Origin: an uncultured Cardiobacterium sp.
GTDB lineage: Bacteria > Pseudomonadota > Gammaproteobacteria > Cardiobacteriales > Cardiobacteriaceae
Reading direction: 5' to 3'
NCBI RefSeq assembly: GCF_938028825.1
Contig: NZ_CALIZP010000070.1
Location: 1-11,101, forward strand
Length of the DNA: 11,101 nucleotides
Part shown: positions 1 to 5,787 of the stretch, piece after piece
Position numbering within the stretch: the first letter of the stretch is position 1
Layout of the letters: every line of letters starts with the position of its first letter
Notes under the pieces: model-generated
Databases searched by the model: none
What the model was told of the DNA's origin: nothing
What the model saw: only the letters and a program-made list of their open reading frames with translations
Position numbers and translations under genes: made by a program

Positions 1-68
1 CCTTTCGCAAATATTTTACCAGATTTTTCGTTAACTGCTGTTTTAGAAGGAAATTATTTCCCAACTTT
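1..68. other. AT-rich spacer downstream of xseB
   Basis: This stretch lies after the xseB stop and is markedly AT-rich compared with the rest of the window. I see no coding start or RNA gene in it. On the minus strand there is only a weak 4-base-pair hairpin soon after the xseB stop, and an extended-minus-10-like string (TGGTAAAAT) with no matching minus-35 box. In E. coli ispA follows xseB; no ispA start is visible here. Confidence 0.5.
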
Positions 69-332
69 TTACTCTTCTACGTCTTCTTCGTACTTATCAA
101 CGTACGGCAGCAGTATTTCATCCTCCTCTTCCACCGCTTCTTCCCCATCTTCTCCGACGAGTGGACCCAAAACCTGCAAACGTTGTTCCGCTTCATTCAT
201 CTGTTGTTGGCACTCACGAAGCAGGATGACGCCCCTCTCATAAGTATTCAACAATGCTTCAAATCCCAACCCGCCTGTTTCCAGTTGGTCGGTAATCTCT
301 TCAATCGCTGCCAGACGTTCTTCATAAGTCAT
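69..332 (-). CDS. xseB: Exodeoxyribonuclease VII small subunit
   Basis: XseB is the small subunit of exonuclease VII, a cytoplasmic nuclease that degrades single-stranded DNA in both directions together with XseA. The 87-residue protein shows the family pattern: an N-terminal helix (YEERLAAIEEITDQLETG), a glycine/leucine turn, then FEALLNTYERGVILLREC and an AEQRLQVL segment, matching the helical hairpin of the XseB family. An unusually acidic tail (residues about 59-87, rich in E and D) follows and makes it slightly longer than the E. coli protein. The ATG shares an ATGA with the rsgA stop codon, so it is probably translated by coupling. It is the last visible gene of the mlaA-rsgA-xseB operon. 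xseA is not in the window. Confidence 0.93.
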   Translation of the reverse strand: MTYEERLAAIEEITDQLETGGLGFEALLNTYERGVILLRECQQQMNEAEQRLQVLGPLVGEDGEEAVEEEDEILLPYVDKYEEDVEE

Positions 333-1273
333 GTTCGTTCATCCCAAAGCTGCAAAAAGCTGTGATAACGCGCCGCATGAATATTGCCACTCTCCAATGC
401 AGCGAGCACGGCACAATCGGGCGCGGTGCGGTGATTGCAATCGGCGAAGCGGCAACGAGCGACAAGCCAGGCAATATCGGGGAAACCGCGCAGAATGGCC
501 TCATGATCAAGATGATGGAGACCCAACCCGCGCACGCCCGGCGTATCGATCAGCGCACTCTTCTCATCGAGTGGATAGCGGCGCAGATTGGTCGTCGTAT
601 GCCGCCCATGCCCGGTTGCATCCGAAATCGCCCGCACCCACACATCCACATCCGGCTTAAGCGCGCGAATCAGGCTGGACTTTCCCACCCCCGACTGCCC
701 GCACAACATGGTCTGCCGCCCTCGCAGCCACTGCTGCAACTCCGGCGGCAAGCTGCCATCGGCCACACTCGCATAAAACACCGGCACAGCCAAATCAACA
801 TAAGGGACTAGACGCTCTCTCAATGCGACCTGGCCCGCCTCTTCCAGCAAATCCAGCTTGTTCAGCAAAATGGCAGCGGTAATCCCTGCCTGCCGGGCGG
901 CAATCAGATAACGGTCAACCAGGTTTTCCTGCCACGCCGGTTCAACCGCAATCACCACCAGCAACTGATCCAGATTCGCGGCAACTGCCTTGCATCCCCT
1001 GCCCTGCCATTTACAAAACACGTTACGGCGCGGCAGCACCGCTTCCACCACCGCCCGCCCACCGGCCCACTGCACCAGCACCTGATCATTGCATACCACA
1101 TCACCGCTCTGCCGCCGCCAATCCGCTGCAAACAGCATCCCGTCGCGTTCCAGCACCAGGTGATAGCCGAGATGACAGACCACCGTGGCCACATTGCCCG
1201 CCTCCTGCGCCGCGAGCCTGTTCTCGCGTTGCGCGACAATGCGGCGTTGCTGCTGCTTACTGAGCCTGCTCAC
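329..1273 (-). CDS. rsgA: Ribosome small subunit-dependent GTPase A
   Basis: RsgA (YjeQ/YloQ) is a circularly permuted GTPase that checks late maturation of the 30S subunit and releases assembly factors. The GTPase motifs occur in permuted order: NKLD (about residues 138-141), the P-loop GQSGVGKS (192-199), then DTPG (243-246). A C-terminal zinc knuckle follows with C274, C279, H281 and C287. An OB-fold segment precedes the GTPase domain. I chose the GTG start at 1273 (product about 314 residues, N-terminus SRLSKQQQRR as in known RsgA) because AGGAG sits seven bases upstream. The ATG at 1315 would add 14 residues unlike the family. The start lies inside the 3' end of mlaA (17-base overlap) and the stop overlaps the xseB start, implying coupled translation in one operon. 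Confidence 0.95.
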   Translation of the reverse strand: MSRLSKQQQRRIVAQRENRLAAQEAGNVATVVCHLGYHLVLERDGMLFAADWRRQSGDVVCNDQVLVQWAGGRAVVEAVLPRRNVFCKWQGRGCKAVAANLDQLLVVIAVEPAWQENLVDRYLIAARQAGITAAILLNKLDLLEEAGQVALRERLVPYVDLAVPVFYASVADGSLPPELQQWLRGRQTMLCGQSGVGKSSLIRALKPDVDVWVRAISDATGHGRHTTTNLRRYPLDEKSALIDTPGVRGLGLHHLDHEAILRGFPDIAWLVARCRFADCNHRTAPDCAVLAALESGNIHAARYHSFLQLWDERT

Positions 1274-2018
1274 CGGCTTGCTCCTGCTCCTGCCGGAACA
1301 CATCATCAAGCGCATCCTGCTCGCCCTTGCTGCGCAACTCGCCCGTCACCTGACCGAAGCGGTACTGTAACCACGCATCGCGCATCAGCGAATACTTATC
1401 GCTGCCCGCTTCATTCATCGTCTTTTCCAGCGGCAACAGCGCGGCACGAGACTGCACCACATTCACCCCGGTGAGCGACCAGAACACCTTGTCATCGCGC
1501 ACATAACGCAGCGGTGCCGTGACCCGCAAATCGACCGCCCGCCCGACACCATCGCGCACCGTTGACGGCCCGAAGAACGGCAGCACCACAAACGGCCCCG
1601 ACTTCACCCCATAATGCGCCAGCGTCTTGCCGAAATCCTCGCTGATCTTCGGATTCCCCATCGGCGTGGCGACATCAAACAGCCCGCCCAGGCCAAACAC
1701 CGTGTTATCAATCACCCGCGCCAGAATCTGCAACGACTTGCGGAACTCCAACTGCAACACGCTATTCAAGAACGAGCCCATATCATCCAGATTGCCGAAA
1801 AAATTACTCACGCCGGACTTCACCGGCTGCGGCGTTACCACGTCATAACCCCTGGCAATCGGCTTCAACAAATACGTATCCAGCGTGTCATTAAACACAG
1901 ACACCTTGCGGTTAAACGGTTCCCAGGGATCATACGAAAACCCCCGCTCATCAATCGCACTACTGCACGCTGCGAGCACAAACGACGCCGAAAGCACCAC
2001 AGACCAACAAAAACGCAT
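1257..2018 (-). CDS. mlaA: Outer-membrane lipid asymmetry lipoprotein MlaA (VacJ)
   Basis: MlaA is an outer-membrane lipoprotein that removes phospholipids from the outer leaflet and passes them to the Mla transport chain (MlaC, MlaFEDB). The 253-residue product begins with a lipoprotein signal peptide ending in the lipobox LAAC, with the acylated cysteine at residue 18. The VacJ domain follows: DPWEPFNRKV (30-39), FDVATPMG near residue 115, and the conserved DFGKTLAHYGVKSGPFVVLP stretch from about residue 128. I prefer the ATG at 2018 over one at 2096 because the signal peptide starts there and AGGGAG lies six bases upstream. The C-terminus is charged and Q/E-rich. It is the first gene of the operon with rsgA and xseB. 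The other mla genes are not nearby, which is common for mlaA. Confidence 0.94.
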   Translation of the reverse strand: MRFCWSVVLSASFVLAACSSAIDERGFSYDPWEPFNRKVSVFNDTLDTYLLKPIARGYDVVTPQPVKSGVSNFFGNLDDMGSFLNSVLQLEFRKSLQILARVIDNTVFGLGGLFDVATPMGNPKISEDFGKTLAHYGVKSGPFVVLPFFGPSTVRDGVGRAVDLRVTAPLRYVRDDKVFWSLTGVNVVQSRAALLPLEKTMNEAGSDKYSLMRDAWLQYRFGQVTGELRSKGEQDALDDVFRQEQEQAGEQAQ

Positions 2019-2076
2019 AAAAAACTCCCTCGTACAGCGGCCGGAAACTCCGTCGCCGTCGCCTTGCAAAACCGAC

Positions 2077-2105
2077 AAAAAAATGCGAAAAAACAAGCCC
2101 GCATT
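2077..2105 (-). terminator. Possible intrinsic terminator or attenuator upstream of mlaA
   Basis: Read on the minus strand, AATGCG (2105-2100) and CGCATT (2087-2082) form a six-base-pair stem around a 12-base loop, followed by a run of T residues (2083-2077). This resembles a weak Rho-independent terminator. It lies in the 104-base spacer between prmB and mlaA, pointing towards mlaA. It could stop antisense transcription leaving prmB, or attenuate mlaA if the promoter lies upstream of it. The stem is short and the loop long, so the call is tentative. I could not identify convincing sigma-70 boxes for either divergent gene here. Confidence 0.3.
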
Positions 2106-2122
2106 CTAACAAAAAGGCTCCC

Positions 2123-3094
2123 ATGCAACACCTCAGCACCCTGCTCGACTGGATCCGCTACGCCGCAAGCCGCCTCGCCTGTGCCGACATCGCCTACGGC
2201 CACGGCACCGACACCCCGCTTGACGAAGCCGCCGCCCTCGTCCTCGGCCTGCTCAATCTGCCCTACGATCTCAATCCCGCCTACTTCCCCGCCCGCCTCA
2301 CCGCCGACGAAATTGCCGCCCTGCAAACAGCGCTTGATCGCCGCATCAACGACCGCATTCCCGTGCCCTACCTCACCCACCGCACCCTCTACGGCGGCTA
2401 CGAATTCTATGTGGACGAACGCGTCCTCATCCCGCGCTCGCCCATCGCCGAGCTCATCGAACGCGGCCTCGGCCCGTGGTGGCAGGGCGACGCGCCGGAA
2501 ACCATCCTCGACCTCTGCTGCGGCAGCGGCTGCATCGGTATCCTCGCGCAAATCCACCAGCCGCAGGCCGACGTCATCCTCGCCGACATTGATGCGGACG
2601 CCCTCGCCGTCGCGGCGAAAAACCTCGCCCGCTACCGCCTCGGCGACAGCATCCCGCTCCTGCAAGGCGACGGCCTTGCCGCGCTGGACGCCGCCATCGC
2701 CGAACTCTACGGCGTTGATGCCGCTGCCGCGCGCGCGCAAGGCGCGACCTATCGGGAAGCGACCGGCGGCATCGACTGGATCCTCTGCAACCCGCCCTAC
2801 GTCGAAGAAAGCGAAATGGACGACATCGCCGCCGAATACCGGCACGAACCGCGCCATGCCCTCATCTCCGGCACCGACGGCCTCGACTTCACCCGCCGCC
2901 TGCTGCATGACGCGGGTGATTACCTGAGCGAACGCGGCCTGCTCGTGCTCGAAGTCGGCATGAGCGGGCAAAACCTTGAAGACGCCTACCCCGCTGCCGC
3001 CTTTGACTGGGCCGAACTCGCACACGGCGGCGCAGGCGTCTGCGTCATCAGCGCCGACGAACTCCTCGCCTGGCGGACGGCAGGCATCGTCTGA
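2123..3094 (+). CDS. prmB: Ribosomal protein L3 N5-glutamine methyltransferase
   Basis: PrmB transfers a methyl group from S-adenosylmethionine to a glutamine side chain of ribosomal protein uL3 in the cytoplasm. The 323-residue protein has an N-terminal helical domain (to about residue 100), then a class I methyltransferase fold with the SAM-binding motif DLCCGSGCIG (130-139) and the catalytic NPPY (223-226). EYRHEP (239-243) just after NPPY, together with YVDERVLIPRSPI, separates PrmB from PrmC and HemK. Compared with E. coli PrmB it has about 25 extra alanine-rich residues (roughly 188-213) before NPPY. The ATG is preceded by AAAGG at five bases. It is transcribed away from mlaA and stands alone; its 3' end converges on the barrel-protein locus. 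Confidence 0.95.
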   Translation: MQHLSTLLDWIRYAASRLACADIAYGHGTDTPLDEAAALVLGLLNLPYDLNPAYFPARLTADEIAALQTALDRRINDRIPVPYLTHRTLYGGYEFYVDERVLIPRSPIAELIERGLGPWWQGDAPETILDLCCGSGCIGILAQIHQPQADVILADIDADALAVAAKNLARYRLGDSIPLLQGDGLAALDAAIAELYGVDAAAARAQGATYREATGGIDWILCNPPYVEESEMDDIAAEYRHEPRHALISGTDGLDFTRRLLHDAGDYLSERGLLVLEVGMSGQNLEDAYPAAAFDWAELAHGGAGVCVISADELLAWRTAGIV

Positions 3095-3102
3095 TACTTG
3101 CC

Positions 3103-3129
3103 GCAGGGCGGGCTTCATCCCGGCCCTGC
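3103..3129. terminator. Hairpin between convergent genes, sharing a dispersed repeat unit
   Basis: GCAGGGCGGG (3103-3112) pairs with CCCGGCCCTGC (3119-3129) around the loop CTTCAT, with one bulged G at 3122. The hairpin lies between the ends of prmB (3094) and the minus-strand barrel gene (3178), where it could act as a terminator in both directions. No clear T-tract follows on either side. The 5' arm and loop (GCAGGGCGGG, then YTTCA) are nearly the same as the start of the REP-like repeat after serS at 10878, so this may be a shortened member of one repeat family. Confidence 0.5.
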
Positions 3130-3177
3130 CCCCTTATCCTTTCCCGCGATGCGACTACCGCTGCGGCAGCACGAGGC

Positions 3178-3678
3178 TTACTGTTTTTGCGCGCCGAAGC
3201 TGCCGCTGACTTCCTGACGGCTGTCGTAGAAGATGCCGCCGACTTCCGCCGCTCCTTCGCCGTAGAAATGGCCTTTGCTGCGCACGATGCTGTCCGCTCC
3301 GGTGCTGAATGCGTTGCCGTCGATGTGGGCGTCAATGGTGACGGGGTCGAAGTGGATGGTTTCTGTTTGGTCGCGCGGTTGGCAGGGGCGGGTTGCGCCG
3401 CTGTAAGCGTCGGCGACTTGGCGCCCGATGGTGCGCGCCTCGCTTTCGATGCGGCCATGCAGGGTCTTGGCGGCAAAATCGGCGCTGAGTCGGGCGTGGC
3501 CGGTGGTCAGCCATTCGCCCCACCCCAGCACGGCTTCGCCTTTGTATTCGGCGCTGCCGCCGGTGGGCATGTTTTCGGTGAGACGCCTCTGGCTGAAGAT
3601 GGTGATATGGCGCGAGGTACTGTTTCCTGCATTCACGAGGTAGCCGAAGTAGTTGTCGCGATTGTCAGTGCCACTCAC
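3178..3678 (-). CDS. C-terminal fragment of TbpB/hemophilin-like beta-barrel protein (frameshifted)
   Basis: This frame holds the larger part of the second repeat of a secreted two-repeat protein. It contains MPTGGSAEYKGEAVLGWGEW, then ARLSADFAAKTLHGRIE, and ends with RSKGHFYGEGAAEVGGIF plus a C-terminal strand. That order is characteristic of the TbpB-type eight-stranded barrel domain found in transferrin-binding protein B, factor-H-binding protein and hemophilin. The ORF can open at a GTG (3678) that overlaps the upstream TGA as GTGA, which could mimic translational coupling. However, the frame reads on upstream of that GTG as SYAEFA and would join the preceding ORF if one base were added at 3701-3704. 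I therefore read it as the 3' part of one broken gene. Alone, it would have no signal peptide. The family assignment rests on motifs only. Confidence 0.7.
   Translation of the reverse strand: MSGTDNRDNYFGYLVNAGNSTSRHITIFSQRRLTENMPTGGSAEYKGEAVLGWGEWLTTGHARLSADFAAKTLHGRIESEARTIGRQVADAYSGATRPCQPRDQTETIHFDPVTIDAHIDGNAFSTGADSIVRSKGHFYGEGAAEVGGIFYDSRQEVSGSFGAQKQ
3190..3240. repeat. 51-base direct repeat, copy 1
   Basis: The 51 bases here are identical to those at 3990-4040, exactly 800 bases away. They encode GGIFYDSRQEVSGSFGA at the end of each repeat of the minus-strand protein. A further identical block (TAGAAATGGCCTTTGCTGCG) lies just beyond, encoding SKGHFY in both copies. The surrounding sequence has diverged. 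This points to a recent duplication or to gene conversion between the two repeats. Confidence 0.9.
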
Positions 3679-4484
3679 GGCAAATTCGGCATAGCTGCGG
3701 TTTTGTAGAGGCGCACATCTTTCTGCCGGGTCGAGGGCTCGTTTTGCGCGATGTACTGTTCGCCCCGGTAGTCGAAGACGCCGGGGTAGGCGGCGTATTG
3801 TCCGGCGATAGTGCCGATTTGCGCGGCGTCGGTGCTTTGCGGGCGGTTGACGGCGGTTTGCAGGACGTTGCCCCGGTACACGCCTTGCGGCAGCGGGTTC
3901 TGCGCTGTGCCGCTCGCGCGCCAGATGCCGTCGTCGCGAACAGGCGGGACGGGCGGCGCAGGCGGTTGCGGCGCGGTGTCGTCTTTTTTCGCGCCGAAGC
4001 TGCCGCTGACTTCCTGACGGCTGTCGTAGAAGATGCCGCCCAGTTCGGCGGCGTTTGCGCCATAGAAATGGCCTTTGCTGCGTACAGGTTGCCGGTCGCC
4101 GCCGGTGAAGCCGTTGCCCTCGATGCGGGCGTCGATGTTCACGGTGGCGTAGCTGATGGTGTAGTCGCTGCTGCCGCTATGGCGGGTCGCGCCGCTGTGC
4201 GCGTCGATGCGGCGGCCGTTGGCGCGGAAGAAACCCGCCGTGGGGTTGCGGTCGTTGGTCTCCGCCTGATAGAGGCGCCGCCCGTAGCTGAACACGCCGG
4301 GCAAGCCGCGATAACGCCCTGCCACGGTGCTCATCTGGCTGTCGTCGCGGATGCGTGCTTGGCGGGTGTGGGTGGTGATGATGTCGTCCTGGTAGGCGGC
4401 ATCGCGACGCAGCGGGTATTTGCCGTCCGCCTGCGGGGTAGAGATGGTCCAGATGCCGTCATCGGCGGTGGCGGCAGTGGTCAT
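3675..4484 (-). CDS. N-terminal portion of two-repeat TbpB/hemophilin-like secreted protein
   Basis: The 269-residue reading frame carries repeat 1 and the beginning of repeat 2 of a probable Slam-type surface or secreted protein. Repeat 1 starts at DDGIW (residues 8-12), contains TVAGRYRGLPGVFSYG (about 53-68) and ends with SKGHFYGANAAELGGIF (136-152), the TbpB-barrel signature. A proline-rich linker (about 170-182) leads into repeat 2, which restarts at DDGIW (184-188) with TIAGQYAAYPGVFDYR. The frame is then lost near residue 261. The ATG at 4484 is only the first conventional start. It falls inside a signal peptide whose upstream part is coded in frame back to 4526, and no Shine-Dalgarno sequence precedes it. 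There is no lipobox cysteine, so the protein resembles secreted hemophilin (HphA) more than lipidated TbpB. Heme or ligand binding is inference; no Slam or TonB receptor gene is in the window. Confidence 0.7.
   Translation of the reverse strand: MTTAATADDGIWTISTPQADGKYPLRRDAAYQDDIITTHTRQARIRDDSQMSTVAGRYRGLPGVFSYGRRLYQAETNDRNPTAGFFRANGRRIDAHSGATRHSGSSDYTISYATVNIDARIEGNGFTGGDRQPVRSKGHFYGANAAELGGIFYDSRQEVSGSFGAKKDDTAPQPPAPPVPPVRDDGIWRASGTAQNPLPQGVYRGNVLQTAVNRPQSTDAAQIGTIAGQYAAYPGVFDYRGEQYIAQNEPSTRQKDVRLYKTAAMPNLP
3701..3704 (-). other. One-base frameshift in an A4 tract splitting the barrel gene
   Basis: On the coding strand the sequence reads ...CTC TAC AAA ACC GCA... and ends in TGA 15 codons after the GAT of this stretch. 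Adding one A to the A4 run gives TAC AAA AAC CGC AGC TAT GCC GAA TTT GCC GTG, that is YKNRSYAEFAVSG, and joins the upstream frame to the downstream frame without interruption. The restored reading frame from 4526 to 3178 is a whole number of codons (449 residues). The A4 run is too short for efficient slippage and does not form a good X_XXY_YYZ slippery site. A genuine one-base deletion or a sequencing homopolymer error is more likely than programmed frameshifting. Confidence 0.75.
3990..4040. repeat. 51-base direct repeat, copy 2
   Basis: This is the partner of the block at 3190-3240, identical over all 51 bases and in the same orientation. It lies at the end of repeat 1 of the barrel protein, just before the proline-rich linker. 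Recombination between the copies would remove 800 bases, which is not a multiple of three. Such a deletion would also remove the frameshift site and leave a different reading-frame outcome. Confidence 0.9.
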
Positions 4485-4526
4485 GGCGACGACAGCCGCC
4501 GCCAGCAGGAAATGCTTTATTTTTAT
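4464..4526 (-). other. Signal-peptide coding segment lacking a standard start codon
   Basis: In frame with, and extending upstream of, the ATG at 4484, the sequence encodes (I)K(I)KHFLLAAAVVAMTTAATA followed by DDGIW. This is a textbook Sec signal peptide: lysines, a hydrophobic core and an A-T-A cleavage site. The codons where methionine would be expected are ATA (4526-4524 and 4520-4518), and no ATG, GTG or TTG occurs in frame before the stop TAA at 4544-4542; ATT at 4538-4536 is also open. ATG-to-ATA loss of the start codon, or use of a rare AUA/AUU start, would explain it. Cleavage after residue 21 would leave mature protein beginning DDGIW. Confidence 0.7.
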
Positions 4527-4540
4527 TTGTATCTCAATAT

Positions 4541-4569
4541 CTTATATAAAAGAAAGGCATCATTCTAAA
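4541..4569 (-). promoter_or_regulatory. Candidate sigma-70 promoter of the barrel-protein locus
   Basis: On the minus strand TTTAGA (4569-4564) and TATAAG (4546-4541) are separated by exactly 17 bases, matching four and five of six consensus positions. They lie in the only clearly AT-rich part of the spacer before argC. The predicted transcript would start near 4534, only about eight bases before the ATA codon where the signal peptide begins. That leaves almost no room for a ribosome-binding site, although a weak GAG is present. Confidence 0.45.
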
Positions 4570-4649
4570 TAAACGGCAAGGTTCGCGCAATATGCCCTGC
4601 GGGCGTATTTCCCCGCGTTGTCATTGTCCGCGCGGGACGGGCGCCCCGG

Positions 4650-4678
4650 TTGCTATTTCGGCCTGTTTCGGGTGTAAT
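4650..4678 (+). promoter_or_regulatory. Candidate sigma-70 promoter of the arginine operon
   Basis: TTGCTA (4650-4655) and TGTAAT (4673-4678) are spaced by 17 bases, with four and five matches to consensus. The start of transcription would be near 4685, giving a leader of about 46 bases before argC. A second AT-rich box, TATAAA at 4699-4704, has no good minus-35 partner. I looked for ARG-box operators of the ArgR type in 4570-4730 and found none that matches well. Confidence 0.4.
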
Positions 4679-4730
4679 CGCGAACTTGGCTTTAATTCTA
4701 TAAATCACTACATGAGGGGAGAAAATAACC

Positions 4731-5765
4731 ATGAGAGTCAGCATTATTGGTGCAACCGGCTACGTTGGCGCAGAATTACTGCGTATTCTTGCCGCGCATC
4801 CGCAGGCGGAAATTGTCCATATCACCTCGGAGAGCCATGCCGGCGAGTTCCCGGCGGTGGTATATCCGCATCTGCGCAGGCGCTGTCCGCTGGTGTTGGA
4901 GCCGATGGCCGCCGCTGCGGACATCGCCGCCGATTCGGAGGTGCTGTTTGTCGCCCTGCCGCACGGTCATGCAATGAAGCTGGGCAAGGCGGTGGCGCAT
5001 CTGCCCGTGCGCATCATCGATCTGGGCGCCGATTACCGCTTCGACGATCCGGCGGTATATACGCAGTGGTACGGCCTGCCCCATGAACACGGCAATGCCG
5101 CGCGCGCCTATGGCCTTGCCGAATGGCAGCGGGAGGCCATCCGCAATGCGCGGATTATCGGCAATGCCGGTTGTTATCCCACCGCCGCCATTCTGGCGCT
5201 GGCACCGCTCGTGCAGGCGGGGCTGGTACAGACGGGCTCCATCATCATCGACGCCGCTTCGGGGGTATCAGGGGCGGGGCGGGCGGCCACGGCGGCCAAT
5301 CATTTCCCCGAAATCTATGACAGCTTCAAGGCCTACGGCGTTGCCGGACACCGCCACACGCCGGAAATCGAGCAGGCGCTGACGGGGTTGTCCGGGGAAA
5401 CGCAGGTGGTGTCGTTCACGCCGCATTTGCTGCCGATGGTGCGCGGCATCCTCGCCACCTGCTATGCCACACTGCGCCCGGGCGTGAGTGCGGATGCGGT
5501 GGATGCCGCTTTTACCGGGTGCTACGGTGCGGAACCGTTCATCCGCCTGCTCGGGCGCAACGGCTATCCGACGACAAAGGCGGTACGCGGCGCGAATTTC
5601 TGCGACATCGGCTGGCATCTCGATCCGCGCAGCGGCCGCGTCATCGTGCTGTCGGCCATCGACAATCTGGTCAAAGGCGCGGCGGGGCAGGCAGTGCAGA
5701 ATTTCAATATCGCCTGCGGCTTCGCCGAAGACACCGGCCTCGGCCACATCCCGCTTTATCCCTGA
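4731..5765 (+). CDS. argC: N-acetyl-gamma-glutamyl-phosphate reductase
   Basis: ArgC reduces N-acetylglutamyl phosphate to the semialdehyde with NADPH, the third step of arginine synthesis. The 344-residue protein opens with the nucleotide-binding GATGYVGAEL (7-16). The active-site cysteine is C148 in NAGCYPT, and the conserved histidine lies in GHRHTPEIE (206-214). SGVSGAGR (177-184) and the C-terminal NLVKGAAGQAVQNFN are also typical. The motif usually reads PGCYPT; alanine replaces proline at 147. AGGGGAG lies about ten bases before the ATG. It is the first gene of argCJBD. The out-of-frame ATG at 4712 has no ribosome-binding site and is unlikely to be used. Confidence 0.96.
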   Translation: MRVSIIGATGYVGAELLRILAAHPQAEIVHITSESHAGEFPAVVYPHLRRRCPLVLEPMAAAADIAADSEVLFVALPHGHAMKLGKAVAHLPVRIIDLGADYRFDDPAVYTQWYGLPHEHGNAARAYGLAEWQREAIRNARIIGNAGCYPTAAILALAPLVQAGLVQTGSIIIDAASGVSGAGRAATAANHFPEIYDSFKAYGVAGHRHTPEIEQALTGLSGETQVVSFTPHLLPMVRGILATCYATLRPGVSADAVDAAFTGCYGAEPFIRLLGRNGYPTTKAVRGANFCDIGWHLDPRSGRVIVLSAIDNLVKGAAGQAVQNFNIACGFAEDTGLGHIPLYP

Positions 5766-5787
5766 ACCAACCATAGAGAGGAACCCC

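Noticed and set aside
3085..3100. Neisseria-type DNA uptake sequence
   Set aside because: Only a partial string (GTCTGATA) occurs near the prmB end, and the full GCCGTCTGAA was not found in the window.
1865..3118. Long minus-strand open frame opposite prmB
   Set aside because: PrmB on the plus strand carries all family motifs. The antisense translation is alanine/glycine/valine-rich and matches nothing I recognise.
3695..3710. Programmed minus-1 frameshifting in the barrel gene
   Set aside because: The run is only four A residues, the heptamer does not fit a slippery site, and I saw no clear stimulatory structure. A one-base indel is simpler.
3744..4568. Plus-strand open frame opposite the barrel protein
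   Set aside because: The minus strand shows duplicated DGIW and GHFYG motifs and a signal peptide. The plus-strand frame is an alanine/valine-rich shadow.
4690..4712. Possible ARG box before argC
   Set aside because: The AT-rich stretch TTTAATTCTATAAATCAC lacks the symmetric TGAAT...ATTCA pattern expected of ArgR sites.
4712..5086. Out-of-frame ATG upstream of argC as a possible leader peptide
   Set aside because: It has no ribosome-binding site, runs far into argC in the wrong frame and has shadow-like composition. The good AGGGGAG serves the argC ATG.
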